This document shows, in pieces, positions 1 to 5,864 of a DNA stretch of 6,403 nt (position 1 is the stretch's first letter; each line of letters opens with the position of its first letter). Source of the DNA: Thermococcaceae archaeon (lineage in GTDB: Archaea > Methanobacteriota_B > Thermococci > Thermococcales > Thermococcaceae); contig JAMOPD010000373.1 of assembly GCA_027064745.1 (NCBI GenBank), forward strand, positions 1 to 6,403, read 5' to 3'. The position numbers and the translations under genes were made by a program. A model generated the notes under the pieces. It was not told where the DNA came from, did not search any database, and saw only the letters and a program-made list of their open reading frames with translations.

Positions 1-214
1 CGCCCATTATGACGTCCGCTGCCGTGTTCGTCCAGTCGTCGGGGTGCGCCTCCTTGAACCGCTCGCACATCTGGACGATCAGTTGTTTCGAATCCCCATC
101 TATGCGCGCTATTGCATCGATCTCCCCACCATCCTTCGTCTCACAGGGTGCCACGTAGAGGACAGGAATTACCGCGCTTCCATCCGGGGAGTGTATGCAC
201 ACCTCCCCACTCAT
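1..214 (-). CDS. Hypothetical protein, N-terminal part, cut by left window edge
   Basis: The minus strand is open from an ATG at 214 to the window edge (71 codons), beginning MSGEVCIHSPDGSAV. The frame has an in-frame TAG 27 bases upstream, so the start must lie at this ATG or at a GTG four codons later. Neither has a well-spaced ribosome binding site. The visible product is soluble-looking and acidic, with no signal peptide or membrane segment, and I recognise no family. The region is about 59% GC by hand count, and both visible arginines use CGN codons, whereas Thermococcales favour AGA/AGG; this hints at a different origin from its neighbours. The plus strand is also open over 2-220, so the coding strand is inferred: the minus frame has higher third-position GC and a more protein-like composition. 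It lies 70 bases behind the DUF167 gene on the same strand. Confidence 0.5.
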   Translation of the reverse strand, partial: MSGEVCIHSPDGSAVIPVLYVAPCETKDGGEIDAIARIDGDSKQLIVQMCERFKEAHPDDWTNTAADVIMG

Positions 215-282
215 TGTGATTAAGCTAGCACTCCAACCCTAATTAAGCTTTCTCCTGAATCTGCCAGTCTGTCCCAATGGTC

Positions 283-290
283 TTTTAAAT
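283..290 (-). promoter_or_regulatory. Possible TATA box for the left-end gene
   Basis: The minus-strand octamer ATTTAAAA overlaps the DUF167 stop codon. It would place a transcription start near 260 and a leader of roughly 45 bases before the ATG at 214. In that leader the octamer AGCTTAAT occurs twice (242-249 and 218-225), 24 bases apart. No U-rich terminator separates the DUF167 gene from this one, so read-through from the operon is an equally good explanation. Confidence 0.25.
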
Positions 291-566
291 CCCCAGCCTC
301 TTTTTTACCTCTTCCGCGCTCAGCTTAACAAGCAAATCCTTCTCCCTGCTGGTCTCTCCCCTGACGAGCTCAACCTCCGCCTTAAGAAGCTTTGAGAGGA
401 ACTTCACGAGTTCTTTGTTCGCCTTCCCCTCAACCGGCGGGGCCCTTATCTTGACCTTCAGCCTTCCGCGCCACTCGTCTATGCCCTCAATTTCGTTTTT
501 CCTTGCCTTTGGTTGCACGTATACCATCAAAATTACCCCATCTTTTGTTTCTTTTAGGAAGTTCAT
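285..566 (-). CDS. DUF167 / UPF0235 (YggU-like) family protein
   Basis: This 93-residue protein has the usual length and signature of the DUF167/UPF0235 family, found in bacteria (YggU), archaea and eukaryotes, whose biochemical role is not settled. The diagnostic stretch is LKVKIRAPPVEGKANKEL (about residues 36-53), with the conserved APPVEGKAN core. It is followed by a helix and by the VELVRGETSREKDLLV strand-turn segment, where the family typically has a G..S..K pattern. There is no signal peptide or membrane segment, so it is probably cytosolic. The start ATG overlaps the stop codon of the upstream DUF402 gene as ATGA, and a GGAGGG ribosome binding site lies six bases before it, inside the DUF402 coding region. 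This is the arrangement expected of translational coupling. The family assignment is secure; no function is claimed. Confidence 0.93.
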   Translation of the reverse strand: MNFLKETKDGVILMVYVQPKARKNEIEGIDEWRGRLKVKIRAPPVEGKANKELVKFLSKLLKAEVELVRGETSREKDLLVKLSAEEVKKRLGI

Positions 567-1075
567 TCCAAACCCTCCAGTTCATACTCCCATACAATCT
601 CAGGGGGAAATTCTCTTTTTTCGATTTTCCCCATGATTTCCCTTGCGATAGTGTAAGCGAAGTCGAAGGTCTCCCTATCAATCACGCCGTAGTTGAGTGC
701 CATCTCAAGCTCATCTTCATCGAGGAGAAAAGCTTCTCCGCTCGGAAAGATGAAGATATCGAGGAAAAGATCAAGCATCTCAAGGGTGTTTCCTTCGCGC
801 CTCGTGTAGGCCAGGATATCGATGTAGAACCCTTTAAAGTGTCCATTCTTATCGTAAACCTTTAAAACATCGTAGTTCTTTCCGATAAAGGCGAAGTAGA
901 GCATGGTATAACCGTTCCTGATGACCTCGATGCCGTTCACCTTAAGAGGGGCGAGCATGCCCTCGAACTTAGCTTTGGCAACCACTACCTCGTCCAAATC
1001 GGCTATTAACTCGTCGTCCCGCTCAAGAACCCTGTTGGGAATCCGCCGATAGATGAGGTGAACTAGTTTTTTCAT
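563..1075 (-). CDS. DUF402 domain protein (FAU-1 C-terminal-like)
   Basis: This 170-residue protein is a stand-alone DUF402 domain. The signatures are a strand-rich core at residues 56-87 that includes YDKNGHFKGFYIDI, then LDLFLDIFIFPSGEAFLLDE at 101-120 followed by an acidic helix. The conserved aspartates in this pattern (in YID, LDLFLD and LDEDEL) are of the kind that bind divalent metal. Characterised relatives are bacterial nucleoside di/triphosphate phosphatases, and the same domain forms the C-terminal part of the archaeal RNA-binding protein FAU-1; which activity applies here is unknown. An upstream ATG at 1198 would add 41 residues without family character. I prefer the ATG at 1075 because AGGAGGA sits five bases before it and a TATA box lies 33 bases before it, inside the longer reading. 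It is first in a two-gene operon with the DUF167 gene. Confidence 0.88.
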   Translation of the reverse strand: MKKLVHLIYRRIPNRVLERDDELIADLDEVVVAKAKFEGMLAPLKVNGIEVIRNGYTMLYFAFIGKNYDVLKVYDKNGHFKGFYIDILAYTRREGNTLEMLDLFLDIFIFPSGEAFLLDEDELEMALNYGVIDRETFDFAYTIAREIMGKIEKREFPPEIVWEYELEGLE

Positions 1076-1080
1076 TACAA

Positions 1081-1087
1081 TCCTCCT
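1081..1087 (-). promoter_or_regulatory. Strong ribosome binding site fixing the DUF402 start
   Basis: The minus strand reads AGGAGGA followed by TTGTA and then ATG at 1075. This is a near-perfect match to the archaeal anti-Shine-Dalgarno at standard spacing. It decides the start in favour of 1075 over the longer frame from 1198. Confidence 0.85.
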
Positions 1088-1108
1088 AGTTGGTCTAGAT
1101 TTTACTGT

Positions 1109-1116
1109 GTATATAG
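1109..1116 (-). promoter_or_regulatory. TATA box of the DUF402-DUF167 operon
   Basis: The minus strand reads GGGGAAACTATATAC, a purine-rich BRE-like stretch directly before CTATATAC. Transcription would start about 25 bases downstream, near 1087, leaving a leader of about a dozen bases that consists mostly of the ribosome binding site. Such short leaders are common in Thermococcales. Confidence 0.65.
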
Positions 1117-1211
1117 TTTCCCCTCTGGTGTAGGATAAAACTCTTATCATGTCTGTTTGGTTAACGAATCGTCCAGTTTTTACCACGCAAATTTTCAAAT
1201 CTAAAGTAGCC

Positions 1212-3668
1212 CTATATCCTTCTTAACTCGACTAAGATCACTGAATAGGGTTGCATTGTCAGATTTAAGGCAAATTCTCCGGACTTTCCGATACATATAA
1301 TTCTTTCTTGTCTAGAGCCATCTAAGGAAACATTTGGATCATTGTTAATTTTGTCTACAGAGTCTGAGATTGCTATAGTGTGGCCATTGATAGTGTAATT
1401 ACCGTAATAGAACAAGTTGAAGTATGCATTTTCATACAATTCAAATGCTTGTTGCAACTCGCTCCAGATGGTTTCAAAATCACATGTGGAACAGTTAATC
1501 CCGAATATACCGTTGCACCTCTCCAGTCTTTGATAGTATTGCTCAACAAAGTCTTTGAAACATCTATCTTTTCCAGAACATTCTTCCCAAGCTTTTAGAA
1601 GATATTCCACATCTTTCTCAGAATAACATTTAGAGTGGAGATATTCTTTTGCAATTTTTCCTGCGAGAGATTTTGCCTCTTCTCTTGCGTTCCTTACTCT
1701 CTGGTCTATTATTCCGTTTATTCCACACTCCGTATCAGTTGATGTTGGCTCAGTTTTTTTGTTGTAGCGGCATGAATTAGAATGGTTCTGATCTATTGTG
1801 TATATTGTCAGGATGTACGTTCCTGGTTCAAGATTTATTATAGATAACGTGATTTCCCTTGGATGTTTTTGTAGGTATTTCTCTCCTTCTATTTTCCTCA
1901 TAACTTCCGGTATGCAGGACTTAAGGTCTTTTTTGATATCTTTATCACCAGATAAATCCAAATCTGTGTTCTCTATTACCCATTTTACATAATTTTCGTC
2001 TAGTTTTGTACTTCCATCTCTATCAGGGTCAGATTGTGGAGGATTGGAGATAGCAGTTTGCTTGAGGGAGTTTTTAATTGACTTGAATTCATCTGTAGTG
2101 TACCCCTTAGACAACATGCAGTCTTTGAAGATCTCGTTAATAGCCACTGCCCGTATATAGTTTGAAATTAAAACAGAAATCTTTTGGTTATCTTTCCCTG
2201 CTATGGCGATTACATGATCTTCATCCGATGAGGTAGCTTGAATTCTCTGATCTGGAAGTTTTGATAATGCCTCGAAAGCATTCCAAACAGGTTTTATTAT
2301 TCCATCCCTCGTAAAGATTGCCCAGTCCCCAATGAATTGTGTATCGTTTCCCCTTTCATTTAATCCTTTTTTCTCTTTGTTCCCACCATCATTGACATCG
2401 AAGTCATGACCATGCCAGTCAATTCTGGCCTTATCCATAAAGTATAGAGCCCTAATAACGTATGCTGGATTCTGCTCATCGTCAATGTAATCAGCTAAGG
2501 GGTACGATCCTCCCCAGATAGTCCAATCAGCGGGATAAATCTTTGTGTTATTAAAACCATTTTCTTTCAGCCACTCTCTTATGACACTGGCCTGTTTAAT
2601 AAACGCCTCAGGTCTGGTGTGGAATGCATGATAATTAATGAAGTCCAGTGGAATATTGTGGCTGGCGCAGTATTCAATGAAGTTTTCAGTCATTGACTTA
2701 TTATTTGGATTTGCCCAGCCTCCTTCATTTGTACATAATTCACAAACCCTTTTTACTTGAGGATATGGTATATTACCAACTCTCCAATTTGCATCACAGT
2801 ACTCAGTACATTTGACCTTTGGTGAATCCCATCCCCATGATCCAATGCCTCCTACTTCAATAGATTTGTCCACCTGCTTAACTCCCCTAACGGTATATTC
2901 ATACAACTTATAAAACGACTCCTCAGTACCAATCCAATCAGCATTTGGTTCATGTCCTACTGCAATTCCCAGACTCCTAATTCCCAACAAAACCTTTGCA
3001 TATTCTTTAGCAACACTTTCCCACCCCTCTACATAACCCTTTTCTCTAAATTGCTTTTCTGTAATCCTTTTGCATTCGTCTGTGTAACAGGTAATTTCAT
3101 CCCAACTGGTACACTTATCTTTGTAGCATTTGGGTGGGGCATACTGATATATTGGCCACTCCTCTCCAGCGCGGGAGGATAACCAATTAGGCATCAGTGC
3201 CTGGTGAAATGTGAATATTACTGTAATGTTGTTTTTGTTAGCATAATCTCTGATTCTAATCCAATACGGATTGTGCAGGATGGTATTTTCCAGCTTTTCT
3301 CTAAAGTCCGAAAAATTCTTGGAGGATGCTATCGCGTAAGCGTTTCCTGTTTGAATCCATCTAAGCCTAGTTTCGTTAAGAAACTTGTCTAAGATGTACG
3401 GTGACAAACCACCATATGCATTTTTTGTTTTAGTAAAATATGTTTTCTGAATCCAAATACTTGCACTAAATATATCTGGCATCTCTCCAAGAACATACGA
3501 AGCATTCACTTCAATGAGAACCGGCTGATAAGAAGAATTGGCCGGCATTCCACCTTGATGATCAAGAACATGTTCGTTGGTCCAGGGTTTAAAATTAGCA
3601 TAACTAACCATCACAAGTGCACTTATAAGCAGAACCAGCACCACTAACTTTCTGCATTTCTTACTCAT
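1212..3668 (-). CDS. Secreted GH39-like glycoside hydrolase with inserted Cys-rich segments
   Basis: The 818-residue product starts with a signal peptide (basic KKCRK, hydrophobic core to about residue 22, likely cleavage after SYA24), so it is probably extracellular. Residues about 60-420 look like a clan GH-A barrel close to family GH39. The acid/base region is GHEPNADW with Glu240, followed by the LYEYTVRGVKQVD helix, VGGIGSWGW and LDFINYHAFH. The nucleophile region is IYPADWTIWGG, where Asp381 stands at the expected Glu. A beta-sandwich follows (IAGKDNQKISVLISNY, then LSIINLEPGTYILTIY, then the final strands ending VILVELRRI), interrupted by two helical insertions at about 505-605 and 629-790. 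The first insertion carries DPDRDGSTKLDE (547-558), an EF-hand/dockerin-like calcium loop. The mature part has 20 cysteines and about 13 N-X-S/T sequons, fitting a disulfide-bonded surface glycoprotein. The substrate is unknown, and loss of normal catalysis is possible. GC is about 36-37% in sampled lines, lower than the neighbours. The ATG at 3668 has GGTGGT upstream and its own TATA box. Confidence 0.75.
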   Translation of the reverse strand: MSKKCRKLVVLVLLISALVMVSYANFKPWTNEHVLDHQGGMPANSSYQPVLIEVNASYVLGEMPDIFSASIWIQKTYFTKTKNAYGGLSPYILDKFLNETRLRWIQTGNAYAIASSKNFSDFREKLENTILHNPYWIRIRDYANKNNITVIFTFHQALMPNWLSSRAGEEWPIYQYAPPKCYKDKCTSWDEITCYTDECKRITEKQFREKGYVEGWESVAKEYAKVLLGIRSLGIAVGHEPNADWIGTEESFYKLYEYTVRGVKQVDKSIEVGGIGSWGWDSPKVKCTEYCDANWRVGNIPYPQVKRVCELCTNEGGWANPNNKSMTENFIEYCASHNIPLDFINYHAFHTRPEAFIKQASVIREWLKENGFNNTKIYPADWTIWGGSYPLADYIDDEQNPAYVIRALYFMDKARIDWHGHDFDVNDGGNKEKKGLNERGNDTQFIGDWAIFTRDGIIKPVWNAFEALSKLPDQRIQATSSDEDHVIAIAGKDNQKISVLISNYIRAVAINEIFKDCMLSKGYTTDEFKSIKNSLKQTAISNPPQSDPDRDGSTKLDENYVKWVIENTDLDLSGDKDIKKDLKSCIPEVMRKIEGEKYLQKHPREITLSIINLEPGTYILTIYTIDQNHSNSCRYNKKTEPTSTDTECGINGIIDQRVRNAREEAKSLAGKIAKEYLHSKCYSEKDVEYLLKAWEECSGKDRCFKDFVEQYYQRLERCNGIFGINCSTCDFETIWSELQQAFELYENAYFNLFYYGNYTINGHTIAISDSVDKINNDPNVSLDGSRQERIICIGKSGEFALNLTMQPYSVILVELRRI

Positions 3669-3675
3669 AAACTAT

Positions 3676-3681
3676 ACCACC
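3676..3681 (-). promoter_or_regulatory. Ribosome binding site of the GH39-like gene
   Basis: The minus strand reads GGTGGT seven bases before the ATG at 3668. It is only a moderate Shine-Dalgarno match, but the clear signal peptide that begins at this ATG supports the start. Confidence 0.55.
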
Positions 3682-3702
3682 AATGAACATTGCGTACTGT
3701 GA

Positions 3703-3710
3703 TATTTAAG
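3703..3710 (-). promoter_or_regulatory. TATA box of the GH39-like gene
   Basis: The minus strand reads CTTAAATA inside TTCCTTAAATATCAC. The expected transcription start, about 25 bases downstream, falls near 3682, just before the ribosome binding site, giving a leader of roughly 14 bases. The gene therefore appears to be transcribed independently of glyS. The upstream BRE is poor. Confidence 0.5.
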
Positions 3711-3755
3711 GAACCCGCTGGAACGAACGTTTCATACGGTCTCATCCAAAAAGCG

Positions 3756-3763
3756 TTTTAATG
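3756..3763 (+). promoter_or_regulatory. Plus-strand TATA/BRE-like motif before the decayed gene
   Basis: The plus strand reads CCAAAAAGCGTTTTAATG, an A-rich BRE-like run followed by TTTTAATG, a layout typical of Thermococcales promoters. A start near 3783 would leave about 18 bases of leader, containing GGGAG (3788-3792) before a GTG at 3802. It diverges from the GH39-like promoter, with the two TATA boxes about 50 bases apart. Confidence 0.4.
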
Positions 3764-3801
3764 GTTCGCGAGAAGTTCGGATTCGCTGGGAGATAGTTGT
3801 A

Positions 3802-3960
3802 GTGACATTAAAGAACAGAGAAATTAAGCTAAGAAACCTCGTAAAGTTTGAGAAACTTATCTTGTCGTTCTGCTAATAGGAGACAATGAATTCAGAGTTT
3901 GAGATAGAATAAAGATGAAATGGGGCATTATGCAGTTCAGAAAATGTATTGAACAAATGG
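3802..3960 (+). pseudogene. Probable decayed plus-strand gene of unknown family
   Basis: A GTG at 3802 preceded by GGGAGAT opens a frame coding VTLKNREIKLRNLVKFEKLI, which stops at 3874-3876 after 24 codons. A shift of one base near 3870 continues as LLIGDNEFRV, reaches one stop codon, and then reads DRIKMKWGIMQFRKCIEQMG toward the end of glyS. Both pieces have the amino-acid make-up of real Thermococcales proteins (Lys/Glu/Ile rich, no odd runs). Promoter, ribosome binding site and start are correctly spaced, which argues for a once-real gene now broken by a frameshift and a stop. From memory the first part is reminiscent of the N-termini of some Thermococcales nucleotidyltransferase-like proteins, but this is not verified. 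Chance is the main alternative. The right boundary is uncertain because the frame runs into the 3' end of glyS on the other strand. Confidence 0.33.
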
Positions 3961-3966
3961 GGAAAA

Positions 3967-5673
3967 TCAAGAGCCGAAAATCAACTCCCTCAACTTTTCT
4001 GGCAAATCTTCAATCTTAACTCTTACCTGCTCTCTCGTGTCTCTGTCCCTTATGGTGACTGTGCTATCTATCGGGGTCTGGTTATCTATGGTAACGCAAT
4101 AGGGGGTTCCAATCTCGTCATACCTTACGTATCTCCTCCCAATAGTATCCTTCTCATCGTAGACCGCTATAAAGCCTGCCTTTTGTAGGTTTCTGAACAC
4201 ATCATAGGCTATGCTCTTGAGGGGTTCTTTGGCCACCAATGGCAAAACTGCAACCTCTATTGGGGCCATATCCTTCTTAAGCTTGAGATATACCCTGTCA
4301 TCCTCAATGACGAGGCTGTTCTCAAGCAACAAATAGAACGGCCTGTCTATACCAAAGCTCGGTTCCAAGACGTGAGGTACAATCTTCTCGCCCATAACTT
4401 TCTCTTCAATTTCTTTAACTATGAAGTCATCCTTCACAAGCTTATAGCCCTCGATAGTTATCTTACCGTCCTTCTCAAGGACTTCAACCAGATTCCTCAG
4501 CTTCTCCTCGTCCCAGCTTCTTATCAGGTCATTTATTCTCTTGGCATCACCTTTAAGCTTTGGACCAACGCGCTTCATATTGAGGCTCACTTTGAGGTGC
4601 TTGACTATCTTGGGTTCATCGTAGTGAATAAGGACGGTTAAATCTGCTCCACTCATCTTTTTATGTCGGCTTAAGTCATAGTCACCACGGTAGGCTATCC
4701 CAACACACTCTATCCAGCCGAAGCGTTCGCTGTGTATCTCAACATCCCACGTATCACTGGAATAATGTGCTCTCTCCTCTGGCAGTTGCTGTCTGAACCT
4801 TATTTTATCCTCAGGAATGCCTATATCGAGGAGAATGTTCTTTACCATGGCCATATAATAGGCAAAGAAGGTATTCATGACATAACCTCTCTTTACAGCC
4901 TCTTCCAGCGTCATTTCAATCATTCCGAGATCTTTAAGCTGGTTTTCTATTGGATAAAGCCTCACGGCGATATCTTTAACCTCGTCGAAGTGAGGGTGAG
5001 TTGTTTCCTTTGGGTTGAAGAAAATCTCGACCTCTGCTTGTGTAAATTCTCTCAGGCGAAGCATACCCTGTCTTGGTGAAATCTCATTTCTGTATGCTTT
5101 GCCAATTTGGAACACGCCGAAAGGTAACCTGTTTCTTGCAAATGCATTCAATCTCTTGAAATTGACGAATATTCCCTGAGCAGTTTCAGGCCTCAAATAG
5201 CCCTTCTTATCTTTGTAAGGGCCGATAAATGTCTCAAACATTAAATTAAAATACCAGACCTCCCCAAGTTCACCGCCGCATTCAGGACATTTTATCCCAT
5301 GTTCCTTTATAAGTTGGCTCAAATGTTCAGCGCTCATTCCTTCGGTGTCTATCTCAAGAACCTCCTCAACGAGGTGATCTGCTCTAAACCTCAAGCCACA
5401 CTTTTTGCACTCAACGAGAGGATCAACAAACTTTTCAACATGACCACTTGCAATAAAGACCTTTTCCGGCGTTATATCTGGTGTTTCCAGCTCAAAAAAA
5501 CCCTCCTTTATGAAAGCTTCTCTAATCTTCTGCTCGATTTTACGCTTTATTGTAGCTCCCAGAGGACCGTAATCATAAAATCCTCTCGCACCACCATAGA
5601 TTTCAAAGCTCCCCCATGCAAAACCGCGCCTCCTCATTAAGTCCTGCAGAATCTCGTACTTATCAGTGCCCAT
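3967..5673 (-). CDS. glyS: Glycyl-tRNA synthetase, archaeal/eukaryotic dimer type
   Basis: This class II synthetase charges tRNA-Gly with glycine in the cytoplasm. At 568 residues it has the expected length for the archaeal alpha2 enzyme. The N-terminal GSFEIYGGARGFYDYGPLG (21-39) is the family signature. Motif 1 lies around GFFELETPD (58-66). A zinc-binding insertion has CKKC (Cys89, Cys92) and CPEC (Cys129, Cys132). LRPETAQGIFVNF (160-172) and motif 2 around GKAYRNEISPRQGMLRLREF (191-210, Arg195) build the ATP and glycine site. Motif 3 is LEPSFGIDRPFYLLLE (436-451). Residues from about 470 form the anticodon-binding domain, with GRRYVRYDEIGTPYCVT. The frame is open three codons further to a GTG at 5682, but AGGTGG with five-base spacing points to the ATG at 5673. 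The gene is intact, with no missing key residue. Confidence 0.97.
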   Translation of the reverse strand: MGTDKYEILQDLMRRRGFAWGSFEIYGGARGFYDYGPLGATIKRKIEQKIREAFIKEGFFELETPDITPEKVFIASGHVEKFVDPLVECKKCGLRFRADHLVEEVLEIDTEGMSAEHLSQLIKEHGIKCPECGGELGEVWYFNLMFETFIGPYKDKKGYLRPETAQGIFVNFKRLNAFARNRLPFGVFQIGKAYRNEISPRQGMLRLREFTQAEVEIFFNPKETTHPHFDEVKDIAVRLYPIENQLKDLGMIEMTLEEAVKRGYVMNTFFAYYMAMVKNILLDIGIPEDKIRFRQQLPEERAHYSSDTWDVEIHSERFGWIECVGIAYRGDYDLSRHKKMSGADLTVLIHYDEPKIVKHLKVSLNMKRVGPKLKGDAKRINDLIRSWDEEKLRNLVEVLEKDGKITIEGYKLVKDDFIVKEIEEKVMGEKIVPHVLEPSFGIDRPFYLLLENSLVIEDDRVYLKLKKDMAPIEVAVLPLVAKEPLKSIAYDVFRNLQKAGFIAVYDEKDTIGRRYVRYDEIGTPYCVTIDNQTPIDSTVTIRDRDTREQVRVKIEDLPEKLRELIFGS

Positions 5674-5705
5674 CACTACCACCTGAGATGGAGATGAGCT
5701 AATTT

Positions 5706-5713
5706 CATAAAAA
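5706..5713 (-). promoter_or_regulatory. Proximal TATA box of glyS
   Basis: The minus strand reads CCAAAACATTTTTATG, an A-rich BRE-like element followed by TTTTTATG. Transcription would begin near 5685, leaving about 12 bases of leader with the AGGTGG ribosome binding site, the usual Thermococcales layout. I favour this over the distal box as the main glyS promoter. Confidence 0.5.
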
Positions 5714-5749
5714 TGTTTTGGATTAGTCGTTTGTTAGAATGTTTTCTCA

Positions 5750-5757
5750 TATATAAA
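5750..5757. promoter_or_regulatory. Distal TATA box, orientation ambiguous
   Basis: TTTATATA on the minus strand (TATATAAA on the plus strand) is the best consensus TATA match in the gap. Read leftward it would start glyS near 5730 with a leader of more than 50 bases. Read rightward it would start transcription near 5778, at the left border of the tandem repeats. Neither orientation has a clearly better BRE. Confidence 0.45.
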
Positions 5758-5774
5758 AATTCCAACATAAACAT

Positions 5775-5864
5775 CCAAGTTGCATACTGTCAGCTGTGGG
5801 AGCGCCTGATAATAAATCCAGTAACTATTAAGCGGGGGCTCTCTGACCTATCCTCACAGTATCT
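5775..5864. repeat. Tandem palindromic repeat, copy A
   Basis: This is the first of two similar units. Against copy B it matches 16 of 19 bases at the left border (5775-5793, CCAAGTTGCATACTGTCAG), has GGGAGCGCCTGATAAT aligned with GGGAGCACCTAATAAT, shares TAACTATTAAGC exactly (5822-5833), and matches 19 of 21 at the right border (5843-5863). It is also palindromic: ATACTGTCAG at the left faces CTCACAGTAT at the right with one mismatch. An inner stem can form from GTCAG (5789-5793) and GGAGC (5799-5803) with GCTCTCTGAC (5838-5847). It may be a structured RNA, a regulator-binding array or a small mobile element remnant. Confidence 0.85.

Larger units (their letters stand above)
3669..3966. other. 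Intergenic region between glyS and the GH39-like gene
   Basis: This gap of 298 bases holds no intact gene. Its left end carries the minus-strand promoter and ribosome binding site of the GH39-like gene. The centre and right carry a plus-strand promoter-like motif, a ribosome binding site and a short reading frame that ends early, interpreted below as a decayed gene. No tRNA, CRISPR repeat or strong hairpin terminator is visible. Termination of glyS could occur at short T runs just past its stop codon, but these are weak. Confidence 0.6.

Noticed and set aside
2..220. Plus-strand frame open from the left edge to a TAA at 218-220
   Set aside because: It is as open as the minus-strand frame, but its product is rich in Arg, Cys and His and its third-position GC is lower. 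The minus strand is preferred, though not with certainty.
503..865. Plus-strand open frame of 120 codons
   Set aside because: It lies opposite the DUF402/DUF167 genes, has no ribosome binding site or family character, and the minus strand there carries two clear conserved families.
1993..2030. Calcium loop as evidence of a true dockerin module
   Set aside because: Only one good DxDxDG loop is present. The nearby DLDLSGDKD stretch lacks the acidic residue at position 12, and dockerins need a paired repeat, so I report only a calcium-loop-like motif.
3669..3966. C/D box sRNA or tRNA in the gap before the GH39-like gene
   Set aside because: I looked for RTGATGA/CTGA box pairs and for tRNA arms on both strands and found no correctly spaced set.
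4732..5640. Two plus-strand open frames longer than 110 codons
   Set aside because: Both are antisense to conserved catalytic motifs of glycyl-tRNA synthetase and have no start signals. They are shadows.
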